Below, one piece after another: positions 11,067-20,471 of a DNA stretch of 64,000 nt. Each line of letters starts with the position of its first letter. The stretch's first letter is position 1. Made by a program: the position numbers and the translations under genes. The stretch spans positions 1 to 64,000 of the forward strand of contig CAUYUJ010000726.1 of NCBI GenBank assembly GCA_963575745.1, read 5' to 3'. The notes beneath the pieces were generated by a model, which was not told the DNA's origin, ran no database searches, and saw only the letters and a list, made by a program, of their open reading frames with translations. The stretch comes from Prorocentrum cordatum (Eukaryota > Sar > Dinophyceae > Prorocentrales > Prorocentraceae).

Positions 11067-12036
11067 AGAAGGAGGAGGAGGAGGAGGAGGAGGAGGAGGA
11101 GGAGGAGGAGGGGGAGGGAGGGGGGGGAGAGGAAGAGGAGGAGGAGGAGGAGGAGGAGAAGACGGGGCAGGAGACGGAGGAGAAACAGAGGGACCAGAGA
11201 GCAAGATAGGAGGAGGAGGAGGAGGGAGGTGAAGGAGGAGGAGGAGGAGGAGAAGGAGGAGGAGCAAAAAGAAGGGGAAGGGAAAGGAATTACACGATTG
11301 GAGAAAGTATCAGAAGACAAACGACCATGAGAGAGCGAGAAGAAAGACGAGGAGAAGAGATGACAAGCACAGGGGAAACGAAGGGGCAGGAGCAGAAGGC
11401 GGAGGAGCAGGAGGAGAAAGACGACGACGACGACGACGACGACAACGAGACGACGACGACGACGACCACCACCACCACCACCACCACCACAACCACCACC
11501 GCGACCATGACCACAAGCGCGACGACGACCACGACCACGACGACCACGACCACGACGACCACGACGCCCACGACCACGACGACCACGACCACGACCACGG
11601 CCACGGCCACGACCACGAGGAGGGTGAGGCGGAGAATGACGACGATGACGACGACGACAACGAGAAACCGAAAGAGTAGCAGCAGCAGGCGCAAGACGAG
11701 GAGCGAGGGCAAGAGGAGATGCGGAGGGGGCTGGGGATGGAGAGAGTCGCGGGGCGTAGACGGGGGCAGGGATGCGGGAGGGGCCGGGATTCGGGACAGG
11801 GAGGGCGAGGGGGGGTGGGCACGAAGAGGAGGAGAAGGAGGATGAAAAGGAGGAGGAGAAGGAGGAGGAGGAGGAGGAGAAGAAGGAGGAGGAAAAGCAC
11901 GAGGAGGAGGATGAGGAAAAGCAGGAGGAGCAGCAGCCTCGGAGGAAGAGGAGGATAAGGACGAGGAGGAACAGGAGATAGGGTCGAGGGGGAGGGAGCT
12001 GGGACGGGGATGGGAGGGGTAGGGAGGAGGAGGAAA

Positions 12037-12080
<44 letters not shown>

Positions 12081-12178
12081 AATGATGATGATGCTGATGA
12101 TGATGATGATAATGATGATGATGCTGATGATGATGATGATGATGCTGATGATGATGATGATGATGATGATGGTGATGC

Positions 12179-12222
<44 letters not shown>

Positions 12223-12253
12223 GTGATGCTGATGCTGATGCTGATGCTGATGC

Positions 12254-12292
<39 letters not shown>

Positions 12293-12375
12293 CGGTGTTG
12301 ATGATGGTGCTGATGATGATGATGATGATGAGGAGGAGGAGGAGGACGATGAGGATGAGGATGAGGATGAGGATG

Positions 12376-12412
<37 letters not shown>

Positions 12413-12594
12413 GGAGGAGGAGGAGGAGGAGGAGGAGGAGGAGGAGGAGGAGGAGGAGGCTGACGATGATGCTGATGATGATGTTGCTGATGATGCTGCT
12501 GCTGCTGCTGCTGCTGATGCTGATGATGATAAAGGATGAACGAGAACGGAGAAAAAGGGAGCGAGGACAGAAGAGAGACAGGACGGAAAGAAGG

Positions 12595-12633
<39 letters not shown>

Positions 12634-12640
12634 GGGCTGT
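11067..12640. repeat. Cluster of trinucleotide microsatellites
   Basis: Successive tracts are (GGA)n at 11067-11300, ACG/ACC-rich at 11420-11640, (GGA)n at 11830-11960, (GAT)n with GCT and GAG interruptions at 12036-12540, and (AG)n at 12600-12630. All long frames across them are single-amino-acid-like runs (Met, Ser, His, Ile) and are rejected as genes. Confidence 0.95.
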
Positions 12641-13660
12641 GCCAAACAACGGCACCGTGCCCGGTGGCACGTGGAGGCGTGGAAGGGCACGAAGTGCTGC
12701 ACGGCAGGGTTGCCGTACTCGGCCGACCCCCCCCCGCCGCCCGCCCCCCCTCTCGCCGCACCTCCCCGCGTGCACCCCCTTCTCGCCGCACCTCCTCATC
12801 TGGGCGCCTCGACGTCCCCCTGGCGCGTTCCAGCGCCTCCAGGGTGCGCAGGAGGACGGCGCCCAGGGGCGGCCCAGGAACGCCCCCCAGGCTGCCAGGA
12901 TGGCCCGAGATGCGTCCACGAGAGCCCGATGTAGCCCCAAGGCTGCCCAGGGTGGCATCAGGACTGCCCCGGAGGCTCTCAAGGCGGCCCACGGGGGCTC
13001 TAAGACAGCCTCCACCAAGGCCAGCAGACGCAACCCAACTCTCACATGCTGGAGCTTCCCTGAGCTCGAGACGGCCCAAAAAACCTCCAAGATGGCCTCA
13101 AGAGGGCCCCAAGGCGGCCCAAGAGGGTCCCCAAGACGACCCCAAACCCGACCCAGCGAGACCCCTAACACGGACTCCGAAAGTGCCCAGACGGCCCCAG
13201 AGCGCCCCCAGCCGCCGCAGGAGCTCCCCAAGAGCCGCCCGAGGCGTCCCCCGAGAAGCCGCCGAGAGGCAGCCACGAGGCCCCCGAAGGGAGGTCCCCA
13301 AGAGTCACCCAGCAAACTCACAGGGCGCTCGAGAGGCCCGAGGTGTCACACATGACGGCCCCCCGGTGCCTTCTTGAAGAGCCGCCGCCCAGAATGCGGC
13401 GCTGGCACGGTGGCGGAATTGCCGGAGGCAGCTGCACATGGAGCAAGGAAGAGGAAAAAGGGGAGATAAGCGGCGAGGAAGAAGGCAGAACACGGGGAAG
13501 CGAGGGAGGCAGAGCGGGAGGGAAGGAGGTCAGGATGGGCGAGCAAGGGAATGGGAAAAGAGGGAGAGAGAGAGAGAGAGAGAATGAGACTGAGACTGAG
13601 ACTGAGAATCAGAGAGAGAGAGAGAGGAGAAAGAGAGAGAGAGAGAGAGGATAACCAAAC
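12641..13660. repeat. Dispersed CCAAGA repeat followed by (GA)n
   Basis: From about 12890 to 13340 degenerate units of the CCAAGA/GGCCC family are strung together. From 13560 to 13655 the sequence is (GA)n with GAGACT interruptions. No gene is supported. Confidence 0.65.
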
Positions 13661-13917
13661 CAACCAAGCGAACGGCCCCTCACAACGAAAACAACCGATA
13701 CAAACACACAGCCGAACGAATACTGCGCGGCACCCCCCACGGAGCCGCGTTCCTTCTCGAGCCGAGAGGGCTGCGGATCACGCGCCCGCACAACGCAACC
13801 AAAACTATCCTCGTAGCTTTGGCACGCCCCCTCGCCGCGTCTTTGCGGAGCGAGGCGCGGCCCCCCCCCCGCGGAGCCTCCCGCTGGGAGCGGGCTCTCA
13901 GGGGCTGTTGTGCGTCT

Positions 13918-14187
13918 TCAGGTGCTGGCGCCCGCAGCCGATGTCGTCGCCGCCGACTCGACCAGCTCGTCCATCGTCGGCCTCGGGCCTCTTTGCGCCC
14001 TGGATGGCCGCGCCGCCACCCTCGCCAGCCCGTTGGCCAGGTTCGCCTTCAGGCCTGTCGTGCTGAGGCCGCGCGCGCGCAGCGCTGCCCTCAGCTCGTC
14101 CACTTTGTAGCGCATCAGCTCGTCTCTGACGGCTATCTGCTCGCCGCTGAGTGGAACGCCGTGGAGCTCCTCATACTGACACTCCAC
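13918..14187 (-). CDS. SAP-motif peptide at the copia element 3' end
   Basis: The frame reads ...RYKVDELRAALRARGL-x-x-x-GLKANLANGLARV, the pattern of a SAP motif (hydrophobic residues flanking two helices with an invariant Gly), which in known proteins binds DNA, often AT-rich scaffold regions. The frame is open upstream to about 14240 without an ATG and lies in a different frame from the RNase H ORF that stops at 14247. It may be a frameshifted C-terminal extension of the polyprotein or a separate small ORF. The SAP assignment is fairly clear; its use by the element is inference. Confidence 0.5.
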   Translation of the reverse strand: MECQYEELHGVPLSGEQIAVRDELMRYKVDELRAALRARGLSTTGLKANLANGLARVAARPSRAQRGPRPTMDELVESAATTSAAGAST

Positions 14188-14246
14188 GATGCGACCTGTC
14201 GTCGCTGCCGAGGTCCCTCCTTGGTCGGCGCGGTGCCTCCCGCTGC

Positions 14247-16619
14247 CTATCCCTTATCCGCGCTAGCCGAAGCTGGAGGCGGTACTTCCCGCTCTCGTCC
14301 GCCCTGAGCGCCCGCGCCCGCTCTGGCTGGAGGCGGTGCTTCCCGCTCTCGTCCGCCCTGAGCGTCGTCGTCCAGCCCGTCGTCGGTGCCCGTCACCTCG
14401 CCGCCCGCAGCGTCGGGCTGGCGCTCCTCCGAGCGCCTCTTGGTAAGGTTGCACACCGCTACCGTGACTGCGATCATGTACACCAGCATGAACAGGAACA
14501 GCGGCATGACGATACCTATCGTGCTGCCGTCGCACTGGTCGTCTCCCGTGGCTGCGCAAGCCCCCACTGCGCCACGCGCGCACTCTATCGCCAAGACTAC
14601 CTTCAGCATAGCCGCCTTGGGGTCGCTCACACGGCCATCCGCGCGCCCTCTCGTCGCTAGCCCCATGAGCCTCAGCAAGACTTCAATCCTCGAGCCGCCC
14701 AAGTACTTCGTCCCGATGTCAGCTCGATTCACCGCCGTGTCTGGCTTGATCACCTTCAGATCCTTCGTCCGCACTCGATCCTGTATCCACGCGTCCTGGA
14801 TACGGAGATGTCGCACTCGGCCTGGCCCCACTCGGTGGGCCATTCCCTTCGCTGCCGAGCTGTCCGCACCAGCAACTCCCTGCGTGTGGATGCCGCACAG
14901 CGCGAGGATCTGCTGCAACAGGATAGCGGAGGCACTCGCCCTTTTGAGAGCAAGAAGCTCTGCCACCCCGCTTGATGTCGCTACGTAGCCCTGCGTCGAC
15001 GTAGTCACCTCCAGGCAGTGGTCCCCGAACATCATCACCGTGCACTGCGTGGACTTCGCGTCGTCAACTCCCGCCCAGTCGCTGTCGCCCTCGACGTCCG
15101 CCGTGACAGGGAGGTCCTGCAACGAGTAGGGCCACTCCGTCACTGGGCACCCCACCAGGTACCGTGCAGCACGCTTGAGCCTGACCTCAGCTAGTGGCGT
15201 AGGCCTCGACGCCTCCGCCATGACCATCTTCGCTGCGAGCTGCACCTGCGGCACGTCCTGGGACAGGTAGGTCAGCACTCCGCCCGCCTTGGGCACCAAC
15301 CTCTTCAGCCGCTCGTCCACGACCGCCTCCTTGGGCTCGGAGCCTCCCGTTGCCTTCGAGCCTGGGCTGGTCCGAGGCTTCGTCGCGTCGGCTGGCAGGT
15401 TCAAGAGCTCGAGTAGGTTGTCCACGTGCGAGTCATCTGCTCTCCACACGAAACGAAGAGACGGAGCCTCCCGCCACTCGAGGTGTCGCTTGAGCAGCCT
15501 GCCGTGGCTACCGCTGGTGGCACCCGGCCCCACTCGACCCAGCACCTTGATCTCGATGCAGCAACGCGTCGAGCACGTCGAGCTTCGCCGAGATCCCCTC
15601 GGCCAGCCACCGTGCACGCCCAGCACGATGTCCAACGTCTCGTTGTAGAAGGCACCAGGGCAAGGCGTGATCCGAGCCCATGGTGGCTGACTCCTCTCGA
15701 AGACGTCGCCGACGCATGCCTGCCACAGCCCCGACGCAGGTCTCGTACCGTAGAACGCCTTGTGGAGCTGCCGCCCAGGTCGACGCAGCCCAGGCGGTGG
15801 CATCACACGCAACCACTCGTCCATCTCCGCGTGGAAGAACGCCACGCTGGCATCGCACAGAGCCACACTTGCCTCAGCCCCGATGGGGGCTTCGAGGCAG
15901 CCAGGGACACCACCAGCCGCAAATAGAAGAGGTGCGGCGCACCTGCCGCCGCGTCGTCGCGCTCGACCAGGTTGAAGCCCATGGCAACGAGTCGACCTCA
16001 CGAAGGGCGTCCGGTCTGGCCTGTATCGTAGTCCGTCAAGCCACTTGCTCCGTGTGAGCCTGCCCACGCCGATGTCGTCGGACACGTCCTCGTGCGCCCC
16101 GAACGCGGCCATCTGGTTGAGCTCCTGCCGGCGCCCCTGCACCGCGAGCTCCCTCGGCAACACCTCGCCCGAGCGGCTGTCGTACACCGCCACCTCTGGC
16201 ACGAGGTCGCACGCCCATGCTGTCGGAGTCTCCCGATCACGCACGGACGCCGCGAACAGCTGCAGCCGCTCGCAGTCTTCGCCGTCGAGCCCCAAGTAGG
16301 CAGGTTCGCTGACGTCCACGGGCACCACGGGGTTGGCCACCCTGGGCGCCTTGAACAGTGGCTCGCCGTCCGCGGGATCTGCTGGTCGGCTCCTCGAGTC
16401 TATGTCCATCTCCGCGGAGTCGCCCGCTGGGCCACTCTCCGCAGGAGGTGGCTGGGACGAACTCGCCGCTGCTGCTACGCCACCCGCTGCCGCTGCCATC
16501 GCGGCTGCGGGGTCGACTGCTGCCGCATCCACCTCCATCTCTGGGGCTGCTATGGCGTCGCCTGGCAAAGGTTGAACCGCTGCCTGCTGATTCGCCTCGT
16601 CCAAGAGCTCCCCCTCCAT
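14247..16619 (-). pseudogene. Copia 1 reverse transcriptase-RNase H with C-terminal membrane segment
   Basis: The 790-codon frame starts at an ATG (16619) but upstream copia sequence (TKRMMQTYG) lies in another frame across an 8-C run at 16654-16661, so the ATG may be only an artefact of the break. RT motif A is seen as CDASVAFFHAEMDE near 15850, followed by LHKAFYGTRPASG. Two compensating shifts appear to put about 15865-16000 out of frame: the alternative frame there reads the expected MGFNLVERD...LFYLRLVVSLAASK. RNase H follows (LTYLSQDVP, DSDWAG, TSSGVAELLAL). After RNase H comes an unusual ~25-residue hydrophobic segment (MPLFLFMLVYMIAVTVAV) and an Arg/Glu/Ala-rich tail. Confidence 0.75.
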
Positions 16620-16712
16620 GCGCTTCGTGCGCTCGTGAGAGTGCGCTGCCTCGCCCCCCCCAGCGCCCCGGGCAGTTTAAGCTGGGCCCGTAGGTCTGCA
16701 TCATCCTTTTCG

Positions 16713-18270
16713 TCACGTAAATAACCCGTCCGAGCCTCGGCTCGGGTAGGGGTACTGGCGGAGCGTCCTGAGGTCCTGGAGGTGGTCGCGCTGGTTCCTC
16801 ACTGGAGCTGCTGCTGCTGCGCCGCTACTGCTTGCCGATGGATGCGCCTCCTCGGCCTGGCGCTGCCGTGCCTGCGCCTGCCGCGCCCTCGCCGCGTTGC
16901 CTCCGCGATGGAGCTCGGCGCCGCCCCGGGGCTGCCCTGCAGCGGTGTCTGCCCGCTCGGGCTTGGACTGGAGGTCCCAGGGCAGGCCCGCGAAGCTGTT
17001 CAGCGCGTCCACGTTGAACCTCCGCTCCTTCGGCTGCCTCCTGATGGCCCGATGCCGACTGGTCTGCCGCGACCCGCCGACCAAGTGCCCGTCGCTCTTC
17101 TCGGTCTTGCCCAGCCAGACACCCAAGCGCCACTGAGCCTATGCCTTCTGCGTGAGGTCGCCTGACGGGCGGGCCCAGACGATCCCTCCGAGCGTGGCCA
17201 CCTCCCCACGGCATGGCTCGCCTCGATTGACGTGATAGGCCGTCTTGCCAGCGGCCTGCCTGGCAGCAAACCGTGCGAGGAGCCATCCAGCGAGCCTGAC
17301 CACCGGCGGCGTCACCCCGTGGAACACGGGGACGCGCGCGCCCACGCCTGACTCGAGGTGGAGCTTGATCACGAGCACCCGGTTAGCCACCTGGTCGTTC
17401 ATGGCCTCGATGAAACCCATCGACGCGCGGCTCCTGGCAGGCGCTGCCGTGAGCTGGCACTTGAAGCCCTTCAGCTTCCGCTCCTCGGAGATCTGCTCGG
17501 CCAGCGCCTGGACTGCTGGCCCCTGGTCGGTGCGCAGGATGCAATCCGCGATGCCCCAGGCGTCGCTGGCCGCACTCGCCGCAATGGACATGCAGGGATG
17601 CACACCCTTCGGCCCCAGGACCGCGCACCGCGGCCGACTGGCGGCGCGCCACCGCCAGCGCGTTGAGCAGCACCTCCACGCCGTCACCAGCGACTGGGTC
17701 CACCAACTGCGGCATCAAGACAGCCCGGTCGATCTGCCAATCCGCTGGAGCCAACCAAGCCATGCTGTCGGCTGAGGCCGCCAGCTCCTCGGCTGTGACC
17801 ACAGCGCCGAGCTGCAGGTAGTCCATCTGCACCTCGTCGATGCTGCCAGGCCCGCCGCACTGTCGGCGCGGGTCGTCTGCCGCCTTGGCGGGCATGCACT
17901 TGTCGCACCAACCTCGCGGCGGGAGGTGAGTGAGCTCGTGCTTGTCGATCTCCTCCTGGCTGGGGGGCGGTGGCGCCCGCTTCGCCCTCGCTGGCACCCC
18001 GTCGGGCTCCGCCTCTGCCAGCGGCGCCTCCTCGCGTTGCGGCTGCTCGGCCGCCGCGGGAGCTGCTGCCGCGGGCGCCTCGGCCCCGACTGGGTTGAGC
18101 CGTAGCGTCTCGGACGCCGTCGCGGTGCCTCCCGCGACGCGCTCTCGCACCCAGAACAGTTTGTCCTGCCGCACCAGAGGCGCGTTGGCGATGTCCTCAG
18201 GGAGGCTGAGCGCCGCGGGCGCGATGCACGAGATCGTCGGTGGGAACAGCGCAGAATGGCCGTTGTAGAT
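16713..18270 (-). pseudogene. Copia 1 integrase and linker, frameshifted
   Basis: From about 18270 an Ala/Pro-rich region leads to KHELTHLPPRGWC-x2-C and VQMDYLQL (first catalytic Asp region of the integrase core) near 17820. A frameshift between about 17640 and 17690 moves the reading to a frame with ILRTDQGPAV (second Asp), a GFIEAMN motif (Glu), then GKTAYHVNRG and LGGIVWAR. A TAG at 17139 interrupts the passage to GVWLGKTEKSDGHLVG, a linker typical of dinoflagellate copia-like polyproteins. Integrase would insert the cDNA; this copy cannot be read in one frame. Confidence 0.7.
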
Positions 18271-18358
18271 GGAAACTGCGGAAGTCCTGGGCGCGCAACA
18301 TGCTTTCAAAAAAAAAAAGTTGCGAACCTGGGGTTGTAGGCAAACCGCGGCTGTCCGT

Positions 18359-18542
18359 ACTCCAGATTTCGCAATAACAGGGAGGGGGTCTGGACCCTCC
18401 AAGACAAGCCATTGCAGACCTCCCCCGTGGGAGAACACTCCAAAACATCGTCCCCAGACCCCCCAGGGCCTCCAAGATAGCCTGGAAGAGACCCCCCCCG
18501 AAATGAGCCCCCCCCCCCTCCCTTTATTACGAAATCTGGAGT
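18359..18542. repeat. Small element with 19-bp terminal inverted repeats (MITE candidate)
   Basis: ACTCCAGATTTCGCAATAA at 18359-18377 and TTATTACGAAATCTGGAGT at 18524-18542 are inverted repeats matching at 18 of 19 positions. They enclose about 146 bp of C-rich non-coding DNA. The segment sits just upstream of the truncated copia element 1. No transposase is present. A clean target-site duplication is not evident, so the call stays tentative. Confidence 0.5.
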
Positions 18543-18792
18543 AATGAAATGCCATCTGAGCGGGCGAGAACTCAGGAATCTACATGGGGGCCTGCCGAAG
18601 CGGTGCGAGGGCCGTGTGGCCCATCTCGGAGCCACCTCGGATTGTCCTCGGGGCGTCTTGGGACTGCCGCTCGCCCGTGTGCACGCTTAGGTGACCGTGG
18701 ACAAGGCGCCCTGTAGAGCTGGAATTCCTGGGTCTCTGTCCCCGGGCTGTCATGGAGCCGCTCATGGGCAGTTTGGGAGTCGTCTAGGGCCC
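18543..18792. other. Non-coding, dispersed-repeat-like
   Basis: Contains words such as CGTCTTGGGACTG and GGGAGTCGTCT resembling the opposite orientation of the CCAAGA repeat family. No gene is seen. Confidence 0.4.
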
Positions 18793-20417
18793 TCAGCGGA
18801 TTATAAGAGTATAGAAAAGGGAAAGTACCAGTTCGGGCGGGGCGCCATTCTCTGGTAGTTGCTCGGCGCGAGCACCTACTGCTGCAGCGTCCACGTGCAT
18901 ATATGCTCTGTGCCCGTTAGCGATCATCTTCTTGATGTGGTGCTTCACCACATCCCGCCGCACGGTGGCTTGATGGATGAATGTCGGCAAATTGTCCTGT
19001 GACGTCGCGTCTCTCACCTTCAACAAAATTTGAACAACGTGGGAGAGATCGTGGCCCACACGCGGTGCAGGCGCACCACCCGTGTGCTCTCCTGACGCGA
19101 CCCTTCTCCGAAGCTCTGACAAGATGCCCTGCCATGGGAGGGCGAACGAGGTTGCATTCCCCCGAGCCGCGACTCGCGTCTCCTGCATCCCAGCTACGGA
19201 ATCAAATAAGTTCTGGTACTTCACCTCCAACGAGAAACATATCATGGCAGTTATGCACGGACTGCAACAAATCATCTCCATGACGGTCATCCCCTCGTCG
19301 TACATGCTTTTCGGACCGTGAAACGACATCAGATCGTTCGCCAAGCATCGCGCGGGCATCACCGGAACCATCACGTGGGACGTTTCGTTCCACGCCCGGT
19401 TCGGAGCATCTATACCTTAAAAGCACTCCCGACATAACGGAACCTCGCATTGAGTACAGACTTTCCTCTTTGCCCGACATCCTGCAGTGCACCGCTGGTC
19501 CTCTGGACAACATATCAACTCCAGGTGGCCCCGAGACACTCCAGTAGACGACGCGCACCACGCACGCACCGTCCAGTCGTCAAACTCCTCCATATGCTTC
19601 TGGAGATCGAGTTTATCGTTCCCTTCCTCGTGCCTGTACCTGCTCAGATATGCCGCCCGTGAGGCTCATCTCCTGAAACACATCCCACATAGACCGCGCT
19701 CCCATGTGCGTCAATCCACTGCCATCCCGCGCGTCGCTCTCGAAAACTCGATCCCACGAAATATCATTATTTTCCGTCCCGACACCCACGGAAACGAACA
19801 GCTGCACACGAAACATATCGGCGATGCTACCTTCTCCTGTGTCACTGTTTCTGCATACGCTTCCAGACTTCTGCGGTGCGTCGCACGCGACGATACTGGA
19901 GCTCCTAGCCGTACAGCGTACGCGACGACTTCACTGTAAGCAGTGAGCACTCGCTTCTGCAGCGAGTGCAGGGGCGAATACATGTCCGCGATCGGCTGCA
20001 CGACATCTCCGCGTGCTGCTACGCAGACATGGTTGAGATGCTCAGACTCGTCAACGCCAGTCCAGGTGCAACCTCGGAAGGCAATGTGAGTTGGTGACAA
20101 TTCAACCGCGTCGTTTTCGACCAAAGCTGCCCCCCACGGTTCATTGGGGTTCTCTGGATCCGCGGGCACAGTAGGGACCTCCCGCAACAGTTTCGCTGCC
20201 GTTGCCACCGCTTCTTCCCGCGCCCGTCGTGGATCAGTCGACGCTGGGTTGACGCGCGCTGCAAAAAAAACATCTCTTGTGTCGTATCCGCCTCTGGGAC
20301 TGCACCCGCTGCGGCACCATCCTGAACTGGCTTGTCGTTGTTGTCGGCTGTTGCTGCACCTGCGGTCGCCCCAGCACCTGCCTCGGGCTCGTTTCTGCAC
20401 GAAAGATCACGTGTCAT
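18793..20417 (-). pseudogene. Helitron-like N-terminal module, copy A (DUF6570-like)
   Basis: Starts at an ATG (20417). A one-base slip at the 8-A run 20263-20270 separates QEMFF from AARVNPASTD, which are contiguous in copy B. A second slip near 19770 separates CSCSFPWVSGR from NNDISWDRVF. A third, by about 19640, moves to AAYLSRYRHEEG...EEFDDWTV. A Cys-rich region follows (CCPED...CTAGC...CTQC...CREC), probably zinc-binding, then a TAA near 19408. An open 193-codon frame (19374 to 18793) completes the DUF6570-like region. Frames were joined only conceptually by comparison with copy B. Confidence 0.6.
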
Positions 20418-20471
20418 GGACGAACACTGCGTGGGCTCTTTCGCGCTGGTTCTATACGACTCGCAGAAAGT

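Larger units (their letters stand above)
13918..18290 (-). mobile_element. Ty1/copia-type element 1, 5'-truncated, no LTRs seen
   Basis: On the minus strand: a Pro/Ala-rich stretch, a zinc-binding HELTHLP...WC..C motif, integrase core, a linker with a VWLGKTE motif, reverse transcriptase, RNase H, a hydrophobic segment and a SAP-motif ORF. Gag and protease are absent. The upstream side meets an A-rich run at about 18308 and a small inverted-repeat element. I could not find long terminal repeats. Frameshifts and one in-frame TAG make it inactive as read. Confidence 0.8.

Noticed and set aside
11060-13377. Long frames of 450-750 codons on both strands
   Set aside because: They run through GGA, GAT and ACC microsatellites into dispersed repeats, with no domain.
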